Assembly: GCF_021044565.1 (NCBI RefSeq)
Contig: NZ_CP087997.1
Location: 2,232,001 to 2,296,000 of the forward strand
DNA: 64,000 nucleotides
Origin: Subtercola endophyticus
GTDB lineage: Bacteria; Actinomycetota; Actinomycetes; Actinomycetales; Microbacteriaceae
Direction of reading: 5' to 3'
Every line of letters starts with the position of its first letter. The first letter of the stretch is position 1. The translations under genes and the position numbers were made by a program. Of the stretch, positions 26,857-35,697 are shown piece by piece. The notes beneath the pieces were generated by a model. The model saw only the letters and a program-made list of their open reading frames with translations. It had not been told where the DNA came from and searched no databases.

Positions 26857-27897
26857 ATGAAAGTTCTCACAGCCGCACGTGTCTCTGCGCTCATCCTCGC
26901 CCCCGTTCTCGCTCTTGCCGCTCTCAGCGGATGCTCGTCTGCCGGCTCCGCCGACGGCGCCTCGACCGGTGCCGGCTCGACCCTTGCAGCCTCGACGGCG
27001 GCAGCCGACGGCCCGTGGAGCTTTACCGACGACACCGGTACGACGATCACCCTCGACCACCAGCCCACGAAGGTCGCCAGCTATAGCGACTACGCCATCG
27101 GGCTGATGAGCTACGGCATCGACCCCGTGGCCATCTTCGGCCGGGTCGAGGTTGCCACCGACGACCGGTTCGCGAGCTACGACCTCAGCAACACCGCGGT
27201 CGTTGGCAACAGCTACGGCGAGATCGATCTCGAGGCGCTTGCCGCCGCCGCACCCGACGTGATCGTCACGGGCATCTACCCGACAGACCGCGAGGGCACT
27301 CTCGACACCACCGCCGCCTACTACGGCTTCGCCGACACCGAGCAGCAAGCGCAGCTCGAGAAGATCGCTCCCGTCATCGCCATCGAGGTCGGCGGCAAGG
27401 GAATGGATGTCATCGCGAGCATCAACCGGCTCTCAGAGGCACTGGGGGTCAGCGATGAGACCGTCGCCGCAGCGAAGACGACGTTCGACGCGGCCGCAGC
27501 AGACCTCACCGCAGCCGCCGCAGAGACCAAGCTCGAGGTGACGCAGATGTACGCCGATGCCGACGGAATCTACGTGGTGAAACCGGCCGACGAGCCCGAA
27601 ACCGAGCTGTACCGCAGCCTCGGCGTGAACTTCACCGATCTGAACCCCACGGGCTATTACTACTGGGACATCTACAGCTGGGAGAACGCGGCCCAGATGA
27701 TGTCTGGTGATGTGCTGCTGGTCAATGTGGAGGGCTACCAGGCCGCCGAGCTGACGGGCCAGCCGACCTTCGCGGCCCACCCTGCTCTCGTAGCGAGCCA
27801 GGCGCACACGTGGAACGGCGCCGCCCTCGACTACGCCTCACAGGCCGCGCACATGACCGAACTGACGCAGATTCTGCGCTCATCGAAGGCGCTCTGA
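26857..27897 (+). CDS. Iron-siderophore ABC transporter substrate-binding lipoprotein
   Basis: A 346-aa lipoprotein that captures ferric siderophore outside the membrane and delivers it to the permeases. The signal peptide ends in the lipobox LSGC (Cys26), followed by a Ser/Thr/Ala-rich linker and the binding-protein fold (TITLDHQPTKVASYSDYAIGLMSYGIDPVAIFGR; VIVTGIYPTDREG). The start is fixed by the leaderless promoter in the iron box five bases upstream. The ligand type cannot be read from the sequence; no siderophore synthesis genes are in the window. Confidence 0.92.
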   Translation: MKVLTAARVSALILAPVLALAALSGCSSAGSADGASTGAGSTLAASTAAADGPWSFTDDTGTTITLDHQPTKVASYSDYAIGLMSYGIDPVAIFGRVEVATDDRFASYDLSNTAVVGNSYGEIDLEALAAAAPDVIVTGIYPTDREGTLDTTAAYYGFADTEQQAQLEKIAPVIAIEVGGKGMDVIASINRLSEALGVSDETVAAAKTTFDAAAADLTAAAAETKLEVTQMYADADGIYVVKPADEPETELYRSLGVNFTDLNPTGYYYWDIYSWENAAQMMSGDVLLVNVEGYQAAELTGQPTFAAHPALVASQAHTWNGAALDYASQAAHMTELTQILRSSKAL

Positions 27898-27935
27898 TCG
27901 GGCGAGCCGAGCGCCCCGCGGCGGCGGCGTCGGCA

Positions 27936-28763
27936 GTGGCGGCGTCGTCGGCGGTGGTGTCGGCGGCGGCGTCGGCGTCGGCGTCGGCGGCAGCGTCGGC
28001 GTCGAGAAGCAACGTCGGGTCGTTCGACCTGTACAGCGAAACCATCGGCGCGGGCGAGCCCGTCGTTCTGCTGCACGGCGGCTTCTGCTCGCTCGAACAC
28101 CTACGCCCGCTGGCCGAACAGCTTGCCCGCGAATTCGAGGTGTTCGCGTTCGAGCGCCCCGGCCACGGGCGGTCGCCCGACCGCGCTGGGGCGTTCAGCT
28201 ACGACGACGGTGTCGCTCAGACGGTCGCGTTTCTCGACGCGGCGGGTCTCGGATCCGCACACGTGGTGGGCTTCAGCGACGGAGCAGTCATCGCCCTGAT
28301 GCTGGCCACCGAGCATCCGGAGCTCGTTCGATCGCTCGTCGCCATCAGCGGCAACCTCTCCCCCGAGGGCTACACAGGCACCGCCGACGACGTCTCGGCC
28401 GGCGACATCTCAGCCAGCGAGATGGCTGACGGCCTGGACTCAGCGCTGCGCGCCTACGGCGAGCTGTCGCCCGATGGTGCCGACCACGCACCGGTAATTC
28501 TCGAAAAGCTCGCCGAGCTGTGGATGTCCGGGCCGAACATCCAGACGGCCGACCTTGCACGCGTCGATGTGCCTACCCTCATCGTGTCGGGCGAGTTCGA
28601 CACCATCGACCCGCAGCACAGCAGACTCATCGCGGACTCGATACCCGGCGCCCGACTGTGCATTGTGGCGGGCGCCACGCACGACCTGATCGACGAGCGG
28701 CCCGCCGCGGTGTTCGGCGCCGTCGCACGGCATCTCAGAACGGCGCGACGCCCGAACGGTTGA
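27936..28763 (+). CDS. Alpha/beta hydrolase after the siderophore operon
   Basis: A hydrolase with the canonical pattern VVLLHGGFCSLEHLRPL, nucleophile motif GFSDGAV (Ser in G-x-S-x-G), acid in SGEFDTIDP and His in GATHDLI. The start is uncertain: GTG 27936, 27954 and 27957 all open the frame within a GCGTCG-rich stretch (27916-28010) that encodes a poly-Ala/Ser run, and the frame is even open into the preceding gene. The conserved fold begins near SFDLYSETIGAGE. It could process siderophore conjugates, but this is a guess from position. The 3' end overlaps the converging SDR gene by 29 bp. Confidence 0.8.
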   Translation: MAASSAVVSAAASASASAAASASRSNVGSFDLYSETIGAGEPVVLLHGGFCSLEHLRPLAEQLAREFEVFAFERPGHGRSPDRAGAFSYDDGVAQTVAFLDAAGLGSAHVVGFSDGAVIALMLATEHPELVRSLVAISGNLSPEGYTGTADDVSAGDISASEMADGLDSALRAYGELSPDGADHAPVILEKLAELWMSGPNIQTADLARVDVPTLIVSGEFDTIDPQHSRLIADSIPGARLCIVAGATHDLIDERPAAVFGAVARHLRTARRPNG

Positions 28764-29487
28764 TGAACGTGCCGGTCGGGCCCTCGCCGCCGCGGGTCGC
28801 GAGTTCGACGATCGCGTCTGTTCCTTCTTGCACGGTCTGGTAGCCGCTGTTGCCGTTGAAGTCGGTGGCCGTGTAGCCCGGGTCAGCCGCGTTGATGCGA
28901 ATCTCGGGGAACGCCTTCGCGTACTGCACGGTGAGCATCGTGACCGCCGATTTCGACGACGTATATAGAGGCGCGGTGATGGTCGATTCGACGTGTTCGG
29001 GGTCGAGCACGAAGGCGAAGGATCCCATGCCGCTCGTCACGTTCACGATGGCCGGCGCGCTCGACTCACGCAGCAGCGGCACGAATGCGCTGGTCATGCG
29101 CACGAGGCCGACGACGTTGGTGTCGTACACGGCGAAGGCGTCGGCGGCGGTCAGCTCGGCGGCCGGCGAGTGCGAACCGACGATTCCGGCGTTGTTGATG
29201 AGCACGTCGAGTCCGCCTGCGGCCTTGAGGGTGGATGCCGCGGCGGCGACGGATTCGTCACTGGTGACGTCGAGCTGAACGAAGCGAGCCCCGAGCTCGG
29301 CGGCCGCCGCGGTGCCTCGTGCCTCGTCGCGGGCGCCGATCCACACGGTGTGGCCGGCCTCGATGAGCCGCCGGGCGGTTTCGTAACCGAGACCCTTGTT
29401 GGCTCCGGTGATGAGGGTTGTCGTTGCACGTACTCCTGGGGCGATGTCTCCTGGGGCGATGTCTGCTGGGGCGATGTCTGTTGTCAT
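28735..29487 (-). CDS. Short-chain dehydrogenase/reductase (SDR)
   Basis: A 250-aa NAD(P)-dependent oxidoreductase. The cofactor motif TGANKGLG, the NNAG motif (DVLINNAGI), the catalytic Ser in NVTSGMG and the YxxxK motif (YTSSKSAV) are all present, so it should be active. ATG 29487 opens MTTDIAPADIAPGD, a three-unit pentapeptide repeat. The gene diverges from the XRE regulator at 29589, a pairing common in this group of bacteria in which the regulator controls the dehydrogenase. The substrate is unknown. Confidence 0.9.
   Translation of the reverse strand: MTTDIAPADIAPGDIAPGVRATTTLITGANKGLGYETARRLIEAGHTVWIGARDEARGTAAAAELGARFVQLDVTSDESVAAAASTLKAAGGLDVLINNAGIVGSHSPAAELTAADAFAVYDTNVVGLVRMTSAFVPLLRESSAPAIVNVTSGMGSFAFVLDPEHVESTITAPLYTSSKSAVTMLTVQYAKAFPEIRINAADPGYTATDFNGNSGYQTVQEGTDAIVELATRGGEGPTGTFINRSGVAPF
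29432..29476. repeat. 15-bp tandem array, three units, at the N-terminus of the SDR gene
   Basis: Three 15-bp units of the type TCTCCTGGGGCGATG; on the minus strand they read IAPGD/IAPAD. Confidence 0.9.
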
Positions 29488-29582
29488 GGTTCGAGTGTTC
29501 CCCGCGACCGTCGGCCTGTCGTGGCCCGGCTCAGCATGTGGATCGGCAGTACCACGCAGCATCCGGAGCTCGGTGACAGACT

Positions 29583-29636
29583 GGCCAGATGGATGATATT
29601 GGCCAAATGGATGAGACTGGCCAGATGGATGAGACG
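29583..29636. repeat. 18-bp tandem array, three units, each with an in-frame ATG
   Basis: Three 18-bp units (GGCCAGATGGATGATATT type) cover the 5' end of the XRE gene. Each carries ATGGATGA, giving possible starts at 29589, 29607 and 29625 in one frame (GQMDET repeats). Confidence 0.9.
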
Positions 29637-30515
29637 CCGCCCGGCAATCACGGCGACCTCGGCGCGCTGCTGCGGTCGTGGCGAGACCGGCTCTCTCCCG
29701 CCGACGTCGGGCTCTTCGCCGGCGAGACCCGTCGCGCGGCCGGGCTGCGCCGTGAAGAACTCTCCGCGCTCGCCGGGCTGAGCGTCGACTACATCGTGCG
29801 GCTCGAACAGGGCCGCGCCCGGCACCCTTCGGTTCAGGTCGCCGCCTCTCTCGCTCGCGCGCTGCAGCTGACCGGCGCCGAGCGTGATCACCTCTTTGTG
29901 GTCGCCGGGCTGCTGCCCCCGTCGCCGAGCGAAGTGCCCGCGCATATTCCGCCGGGAGTGCAACGCCTCGTGGCCCGTCTCGGCGAGATTCCGCTGGCTG
30001 TCTTCACGGCCTCCTGGGATCTGATCAGCTGGAGCCCGCTCTGGGCGGCCCTGCTCGGCGAACCGGTTCGGCCGCCGTCGGGGCGGCCCAACCTCATCCG
30101 CTCGCTGTTCAGCGACACCGCCCTGCACAGCGGCGAGGGCTTCATCGTGAGTCGCTCGGGCAGCGTCGACGGTTTCGGCGCCTCGCTCGTCGCCGACCTG
30201 CGCCGGGTGCACGGGCAGTATCCGGATGATCGCACGGTGACAAGCCTCATCGACGAACTCGTGGCATCGAGCCCGGCGTTCCGCGAGCTGTGGCACAGCG
30301 GTTCGGTCGGCGAACACCAGTCCGAGAGCAAGGTCGTGCGCAACGCCATCGTCGGAGACGTCGAACTCGACTGCGACGTCTTCAGCGTGGCCGGAACCGA
30401 CCTGCGCATCGTCGCCTACACGGCGGCAACGGGTTCTGCCGCAGCGGCGAAACTCGACTTCTTGCGGGTGAGCGCGGTGCAAGCGAGCACCGGCTCGACC
30501 GTTCACGTGCGCTGA
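29589..30515 (+). CDS. XRE-family regulator with MmyB-like domain, paired with an SDR
   Basis: A 308-aa regulator (296 aa from the third start). The helix-turn-helix spans residues ~20-85 (LGALLRSWRDRLSPADVGLF, RAAGLRREELSALAGLSVDYIVRLEQGRAR) and the MmyB ligand-binding domain follows (PPGVQRLVARLGEIPLAVF, LISWSPLWAALLGEP, FRELWHSGSV). It is divergent from the SDR at 28735-29487 and probably controls it. Its start codon lies in an 18-bp array, so which ATG is used is undecided; 29589 is given as the longest. The 3' end overlaps the converging MFS gene by 13 bp. Confidence 0.9.
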   Translation: MDDIGQMDETGQMDETPPGNHGDLGALLRSWRDRLSPADVGLFAGETRRAAGLRREELSALAGLSVDYIVRLEQGRARHPSVQVAASLARALQLTGAERDHLFVVAGLLPPSPSEVPAHIPPGVQRLVARLGEIPLAVFTASWDLISWSPLWAALLGEPVRPPSGRPNLIRSLFSDTALHSGEGFIVSRSGSVDGFGASLVADLRRVHGQYPDDRTVTSLIDELVASSPAFRELWHSGSVGEHQSESKVVRNAIVGDVELDCDVFSVAGTDLRIVAYTAATGSAAAAKLDFLRVSAVQASTGSTVHVR

Positions 30516-31924
30516 GCTGTGCCAGCACCGCGCTCGACCAGCTCCGAAGCGAGCGCCGAGCTCTTCTCCTGCCGCCGGGCCGGAACATACAACGCCGCCC
30601 CGACGATGCTGAACGCCCCCGCCACCACGAACGCGAAACCCGGCGACGTCGCACCGGCGAGGGGAACCAGAAGCAGCGCCCCGAGGCTGTAACTGCCGCC
30701 CGACACCATCGAGTTCATCGACAGCACCAGCGCCCGGTTCGACTGCGACGCCTGCCGATGCAGCAGGGCGCTGTGCATCGGCCCCGCCGCTCCGTGCGTC
30801 AGGTATGCCAGCCAGTACGCCACGATCAGCCCGAGCGGTCCGGCGACGAGACCCATGACGACAACGAACAGTCCGTTCAGAATGCGAGCCACGATCGCCG
30901 TGCGCGCCACCCCGATGCGCCGGCTGCCGAACCCCGCCACCACGGCACCCGCCGCGAACAGCGCCCACGCTGCCGCCGATGCCGGGCCGAACAGCGCGGC
31001 CGCGGCATCCTCTCCCCCCAGATCGTCGGCCAGCCGTACCGGGGTCAGCGTCTCGAACGCCACCATCGCGATGCTCCAGAACACCTCGACGAGCACCAGA
31101 GAACGCAACACTCTCGAGGTTCGCATGAGGCGCAGGCCCTGCCCGATGGTTCGCGGAGCCGCGCGCAGAGCCCCCGTCATCACCGCGGCGCGCCGGGCAC
31201 CGGATGCCCGCACCGGAGCCTCACGCACCAGCACCCCGAGCAGCACGGTGTGGGTCGCGTAGAGCACAGTGGCGACGGCGAACGGCAGGGCGAGCGCCGA
31301 AATCTGAGCCGGCGCAGCAACCTGCGCCAAGGGACTCCACGCCACCAGCGCTCCTCCGATGAGCGCCCCGACGGCGATGGCGATGCCCAGGGCCATCGCG
31401 GCCAGGCTGAGGCCACGCTCGATCGGGGGCGCGTCAGTGCTAGCGCGGGCGGTGCCGGCACGGGCGGTGCCGGCGTGCGAAGTCCCGGCGTGGGCAGTGT
31501 CGGGATGGGCAGTCCCGACCTGAGCAGAGCCGGCGTGGGCAGAGACCGCATCCACATACCAGGCCTCCAGCGGCCCGGAGTCGAGCGCGCGGAACACCCC
31601 CTGCAGCACCATGGCCAGCGCGAACATCCAGAACGACGACGCCGCCAGAAGGAGCGCGGTCGACACCACCGCAACAACACCCGAGGCGATGAGCAGCGGC
31701 CGACGGCCGAGCGCATCGGCCAATCCACCCGTCGGCAACTCGAGGCCGAGCACGACAAACCCCTGAATCGAGAGCAGCACACCGACCTGCGCCAGCGAAA
31801 GCCCACGCTCGAGCGGCAGCAGAACCGTGAGTCCGAACACCAGTCCGACGGGCAGCCAGCGCGTTGCGGTGAGCAGCACCAGGCGGTGTTCGGCCTGGCG
31901 GGCGGCGAGGGGGGCGCCGCTCAT
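30503..31924 (-). CDS. MFS transporter, probable drug or metabolite exporter
   Basis: A 473-aa protein with about twelve predicted membrane helices; motif A appears in the loop after helix 2 (GGLADALGRRPLL). The central cytoplasmic loop (residues ~126-160) is replaced by a seven-unit pentapeptide array (AGTAR, AGTSH, VGTAH). The start ATG 31924 lies at the edge of a 17-bp intergenic array, and no proper ribosome-binding site is visible there. No adjacent gene suggests a substrate. Confidence 0.85.
   Translation of the reverse strand: MSGAPLAARQAEHRLVLLTATRWLPVGLVFGLTVLLPLERGLSLAQVGVLLSIQGFVVLGLELPTGGLADALGRRPLLIASGVVAVVSTALLLAASSFWMFALAMVLQGVFRALDSGPLEAWYVDAVSAHAGSAQVGTAHPDTAHAGTSHAGTARAGTARASTDAPPIERGLSLAAMALGIAIAVGALIGGALVAWSPLAQVAAPAQISALALPFAVATVLYATHTVLLGVLVREAPVRASGARRAAVMTGALRAAPRTIGQGLRLMRTSRVLRSLVLVEVFWSIAMVAFETLTPVRLADDLGGEDAAAALFGPASAAAWALFAAGAVVAGFGSRRIGVARTAIVARILNGLFVVVMGLVAGPLGLIVAYWLAYLTHGAAGPMHSALLHRQASQSNRALVLSMNSMVSGGSYSLGALLLVPLAGATSPGFAFVVAGAFSIVGAALYVPARRQEKSSALASELVERGAGTAQRT
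31443..31547. repeat. 15-bp tandem array, seven units, inside the MFS gene
   Basis: Seven 15-bp units of the type GCGTGGGCAGTGTCG, diverged at up to five bases, encode the pentapeptides AGTAR, AGTSH, DTAHP and similar in the middle loop. Confidence 0.88.
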
Positions 31925-31936
31925 CGATCCGTACCC

Positions 31937-32021
31937 GTCATCGATCCGCGCCCATCACTGATCCGCGCCCATCACTGATCCGAGCCCATCATCGATCCGC
32001 GCCCATCACTGATCCGCGCCC
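31937..32021. repeat. 17-bp tandem array, five units, between the MFS and ArsR-type genes
   Basis: Five exact 17-bp units (ATCACTGATCCGCGCCC type), with a partial unit before them. The 3' unit contains the stop codon of the ArsR-type gene. The period is not a multiple of three, and the array is outside coding sequence except at that end. Confidence 0.92.
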
Positions 32022-32656
32022 GGCGCCTGCAGATCGACCGGACTCGTGAACGTGTGCACGTGAACCCGCCGTGCACGCTCGTCGCCCTCACCGAGCGTGC
32101 GGTATCGGTCGAGCAGAGCATCCAGATCGGCCTTCAGAGCGGAGGCCTGCTCAGGCGTGACGAAGACGAACGAGTCGTTGAGCCCGAACACATCGACCCA
32201 CTCCGCGGGCCAGGTCTCGGCGACGTCGAGCCACTGTTCGGCGCGCGTCGCGAGCTGCCGCACGTAGTCGCGCTGCAGCCAGCCGAGCGCGGTGCGAGCG
32301 TCTTCGTCGCCGTCGAAGTCGGAGTTCTTCCACGAGTGGTAGTCGGTGGATGCCCGCCAGAGCCGCCTCCGCCCCGCCCCCTCGCCCGTGTCGGTGACCA
32401 GCCCCACCGACTCGAGCGCGCGCAGGTGGTAACTCGTCGCACCCGTGTTCGTCGAGAGGATGCCCGCCAGCTCGGTCGCCGTCAGCGGCCCGTCGACTCG
32501 CAGCCGGCCGAGAATGCGCGACCGCAGCGGGTGGGCGAGCACCCGCACGGCTCGTTCGTCGAGCTGGATGCCCGTGTAGGGCCGCGGCGCCGCGCTCTGG
32601 TTCGCAGTCGGGCTTTCGGTCGGGTGGTCATCCGTGGCTCCGGGGCTGTCATCCAT
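32006..32656 (-). CDS. ArsR-type winged-helix transcriptional regulator
   Basis: A 216-aa regulator with the winged helix near residues 35-105 (LAHPLRSRILGRLRVDGPLTATELAGILSTNTGATSYHLRALESVGLV) and a C-terminal part of the type found with helix-turn-helix DUF2087-like proteins (SWKNSDFDGDEDARTALGWLQRDYV). I use ATG 32656, with GGAG just upstream; the frame is open much further upstream without support. It diverges from the aldo/keto reductase at 32750, and a perfect inverted repeat lies between them. The C-terminus (GADQ) ends inside the 17-bp array. Confidence 0.85.
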   Translation of the reverse strand: MDDSPGATDDHPTESPTANQSAAPRPYTGIQLDERAVRVLAHPLRSRILGRLRVDGPLTATELAGILSTNTGATSYHLRALESVGLVTDTGEGAGRRRLWRASTDYHSWKNSDFDGDEDARTALGWLQRDYVRQLATRAEQWLDVAETWPAEWVDVFGLNDSFVFVTPEQASALKADLDALLDRYRTLGEGDERARRVHVHTFTSPVDLQAPGADQ

Positions 32657-32683
32657 GACTCCGATTCTGCCACGCACACTTTC

Positions 32684-32704
32684 TATGCACAAGAGTCGTG
32701 CATA
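32684..32704. promoter_or_regulatory. Inverted repeat, probable ArsR-type operator
   Basis: TATGCAC and GTGCATA are perfect inverted copies separated by seven bases, between the divergent regulator and aldo/keto reductase starts. A further GTGCAT follows at 32711-32716. Confidence 0.6.
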
Positions 32705-32749
32705 AGTGCTGTGCATGCAGATAACCGTGCCGGGTGAGAGAGTGGAACC

Positions 32750-33721
32750 GTGACTTCCGAGCCTTCTCGCGCCCGCCTGGGCCTTGGCCTTGCCGCCATC
32801 GGGCGCCCCGCCTACATCACCGTCGGGCGCGACGCCGATCTCGGAGCGGGCGAGACACGCTCGGTCGAGGCCCTGCGCGAACGCGCGCATCGCCTGCTCG
32901 ACGAGGCTTGGCGGCTCGGTATCCGGTACATCGACGCGGCACGGTCGTACGGACTGGCCGAACAGTTTCTGGGCTCGTGGCTCGCCGAGCATCCGCACCG
33001 CCGGGCCGAGCTCACCCTCGGCTCGAAGTGGGGTTACGAGTACGTCGGCGACTGGCAGCTGAACGCCGAGACGCAGGAGAGAAAGCAGCACTCGCTGCGG
33101 ATGCTCGACGAGCAGTGGCCGCAGACCCTCGAGGCGCTCGGTACGGTGCCCGATGTGTACCTCATCCATTCGCTCACGCCCGTCAGCCCGGCGCTCGGCG
33201 ACGCGGCCCTGCTCGACCGTTTACGTGAGCTCGCGGCGAGCGGAGTGCGCATCGGGTTCTCGACCAGCGGGCCGAGTCAGGGAGCGATCATCCGGGCCGC
33301 GCTCGCCCTGCCCGACGCGCCATTCAGCGCAGTTCAGACCACCTACAACCTGCTCGAACCCTCGGCCGCGCCCGCTCTGACCGAGGCGCACGACGCGGGG
33401 TGGCTCGTGGTGGTGAAGGAGGCACTGGCGAACGGCCGGCTGGTTTCGCTCATGGCCGAGGCGCTCGGTGTGGCGGTGCGCCAGCCGTGGGCCGACATCG
33501 TGCTGAGCGGAGCCGTCACCCCCGCCCAACTGCGCGAGAACCTCGAAGCCGCCGCTGCCCCATCCGCTCTCTCGCCCGCTCCCCCACCTGCTCCCCCGTC
33601 CGCGCCGCTCGACCCGGACGCCGACGCGCCGCTCGAGCTCGACGCGCTGGCGGCGTTCGCCGCCCTCGCCGAGGATCCCGCTCAGTATTGGGCGGCCCGG
33701 AGTGCGCGACCGTGGCGGTGA
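32750..33721 (+). CDS. Aldo/keto reductase
   Basis: A 323-aa NADPH-dependent reductase of carbonyl compounds. It shows the barrel segments of the family (IRYIDAARSYGLAEQFLG with the catalytic Asp and Tyr, SKWGYEYVGDW with the Lys, and the IHSLTP His segment). GTG 32750 is the most upstream start in this frame after the operator. The last ~40 residues (PPAPPSAPLDPDADAPLEL) are Pro/Ala-rich. Its stop overlaps the next gene's start as GTGA at 33718, so the two form an operon, probably under the ArsR-type regulator. Confidence 0.88.
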   Translation: MTSEPSRARLGLGLAAIGRPAYITVGRDADLGAGETRSVEALRERAHRLLDEAWRLGIRYIDAARSYGLAEQFLGSWLAEHPHRRAELTLGSKWGYEYVGDWQLNAETQERKQHSLRMLDEQWPQTLEALGTVPDVYLIHSLTPVSPALGDAALLDRLRELAASGVRIGFSTSGPSQGAIIRAALALPDAPFSAVQTTYNLLEPSAAPALTEAHDAGWLVVVKEALANGRLVSLMAEALGVAVRQPWADIVLSGAVTPAQLRENLEAAAAPSALSPAPPPAPPSAPLDPDADAPLELDALAAFAALAEDPAQYWAARSARPWR

Positions 33722-34743
33722 GCGGCAGGGATACAGGAGCCGCCGGGCCACTCGGAGCACGCGGGGCACGCGGAGTGGTCGGCGTACTCGGGGTGGGGCG
33801 CATGGGGCGGCCGATCGCGCGCACACTCGCCGCGGCCGGATTCGACGTCACCGCGTTCGACGTCGAGCCCGCGCGGCTCGCGGGGCTCGACGCGCTCGGA
33901 GTTCGTACCGCCGCATCGGCCGCTGCCCTTGCCGCGGCGAGCGATCTGCTCCTCACCGTGCTGCCCGGGCCACCCGAGATCGAGCGGGCCATGGCGGGCA
34001 CCGGCGGCGCAGCAGGCTCAGGCGGCAATGGCCTGCTCGACCACCTGCGGCCCGGCGCCTGCTGGCTCGACCTCAGTAGCAGCGATCCCGACCTCATGGC
34101 GCGACTCAGCCGAGACGCGGCCGACCGCGGCGTGCTCACGGTCGAAGCCCCTCTGGGCGGCGGGGTCGAGGCGGCCGAGGCGGCAGAGCTGTCGTTCTTC
34201 GTCTCGGGCGAGGCCGCGGCGATCGAGCTCGCGCTCCCCGTGCTCGCGGCCCTCTCCGCCAGGGCCGAGCCCGGCGCGATCCGTCGCCTCGGCGAAGCGC
34301 CCGGCGCGGGCAACACCGCAAAACTGCTGGCGAACCTGCTCTGGTTCGGCCAGAGCATCGCCGTCACCGAAGCCCTCTTGCTCGGCAGCAGACGCGGTAT
34401 CGATCCGCGAGCGCTGCAGGATGCCCTCACCGGCAGTGCCGGCGGCAGCGCGTTCATCGACCGGCACCTCGACCGGTTGCTCGCCGGAGACGACATGGCC
34501 ACGTTCGGCCTCGACCGCGTTGTGGAAGAGCTCGACACGCTCACCCGCCTGGCGGCAGATGCCGAGCTGCCGTTCGCGCTGTCGAACCTCGTGGCGGGCA
34601 TCCACCACCGCGCACTGCAGCGCTTCGGCGCCGTCGACGGCGAACTTCTCGCGGCGCGGCTGCTCGAAGCGGAGGCCGGCATCTCGCTGGTCGACGAAGC
34701 GCCTGCAGACACGCACACAGCGCCCCCATCACCCGCGCGATAG
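33718..34743 (+). CDS. NAD(P)-dependent beta-hydroxyacid dehydrogenase (6-PGDH-like)
   Basis: A 341-aa oxidoreductase. The N-terminal Rossmann motif is GVLGVGRMGRPIA (GxGxMG), followed by LLLTVLPGPPEIE; the C-terminal domain contains the catalytic Lys segment GAGNTAKLLANLL. Start GTG 33718 overlaps the previous stop. Together with the aldo/keto reductase it looks like a small carbonyl-metabolism operon; the substrate is not known. Confidence 0.87.
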   Translation: MSGRDTGAAGPLGARGARGVVGVLGVGRMGRPIARTLAAAGFDVTAFDVEPARLAGLDALGVRTAASAAALAAASDLLLTVLPGPPEIERAMAGTGGAAGSGGNGLLDHLRPGACWLDLSSSDPDLMARLSRDAADRGVLTVEAPLGGGVEAAEAAELSFFVSGEAAAIELALPVLAALSARAEPGAIRRLGEAPGAGNTAKLLANLLWFGQSIAVTEALLLGSRRGIDPRALQDALTGSAGGSAFIDRHLDRLLAGDDMATFGLDRVVEELDTLTRLAADAELPFALSNLVAGIHHRALQRFGAVDGELLAARLLEAEAGISLVDEAPADTHTAPPSPAR

Positions 34744-34805
34744 GCGCCGGGCGCAGGCACGTCAAGGGGTGCCCTGCGACGCACACCCCGCAATACCGTG
34801 AAGCC

Positions 34806-35696
34806 ATGCCCTCGATCTACACGCCCCAAGACCCCATTCACCAGTACCCCAACCCGCCCTTCAAACCACAGCAGCAGTCGGCCCCGGGCGACGTGCACAA
34901 GATGGATCCGGAGCCCGATCACGGCGAGAAGAGCTACGTCGGCTCGGGCCGGCTCGCGGGCCGCAAGGCCGTCGTCACCGGCGCCGACTCGGGCATCGGC
35001 CGCGCTGTGGCAATTGCTTACGCGCGGGAGGGAGCGGATGTCGCGCTCTCGTACCTCGCCGAAGAACAGGCCCAGGCCGAAGAGGTCGCCGCGCTCGTCG
35101 AGGCCGCCGGCCAGAAGGCGCTGCTGTTTCCCGGCGACCTGCAAGACGAAGCGACCAACACAGCGCTCATCGAGAAGACCGTCGAAGAGTTCGGCGGCCT
35201 CGACATCATCGCCATCATCGCGGGCACCATGCCGACCGTCGACAGCATCGACGACTTCTCGACCGAGACGCTCGACCACGTTCTGAAGACCAACATCTAC
35301 CCGCTGTTCTGGCTCACCAAGGCGGCCTCACCCCACCTGAAGCCCGGCGCTTCGATCGTGACCTGCTCGAGCATCCAGGGCTTCAGCCCCTCGCCTGCGC
35401 TGGCCGAATACGCGGTCTCGAAGGCGGGCATCGCCAACTTCACCCGGGCAATGGCGCAGCAGCTCGCCGAGCGCGGCATCCGCGTCAACGGCGTCGCCCC
35501 GGGCCCGGTGTGGACCCCGCTTCAACCCGCCTTCGTGCCGAACGAGAAGATCGAGTCGTTCGGCAGCGAGTCCGCCTACGGCCGCCCCGGTCAGCCGGCC
35601 GAACTCGCCCCGCCCTTCGTGCTGCTCGCCTCGCAAGAGGCCAGCTACATCAGCGGCGAGACCATCGCCGTGACGGGCGGAACTCCGGTGCACTGA
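34806..35696 (+). CDS. SDR oxidoreductase of the YghA/general stress 39 type
   Basis: A 296-aa dehydrogenase with a ~45-residue N-terminal extension (IHQYPNPPFKPQQQ, KMDPEPDHGEKSY) typical of the stress-related YghA/GSP39 group. Present are TGADSGIGRAVA, the catalytic Ser in CSSIQG, YAVSKAG for YxxxK, and the family end YISGETIAVTGG. It is probably induced by stress in relatives; here no regulator is adjacent. The stop abuts a truncated DUF72 gene one base later. Confidence 0.9.
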   Translation: MPSIYTPQDPIHQYPNPPFKPQQQSAPGDVHKMDPEPDHGEKSYVGSGRLAGRKAVVTGADSGIGRAVAIAYAREGADVALSYLAEEQAQAEEVAALVEAAGQKALLFPGDLQDEATNTALIEKTVEEFGGLDIIAIIAGTMPTVDSIDDFSTETLDHVLKTNIYPLFWLTKAASPHLKPGASIVTCSSIQGFSPSPALAEYAVSKAGIANFTRAMAQQLAERGIRVNGVAPGPVWTPLQPAFVPNEKIESFGSESAYGRPGQPAELAPPFVLLASQEASYISGETIAVTGGTPVH

Positions 35697-35697
35697 T

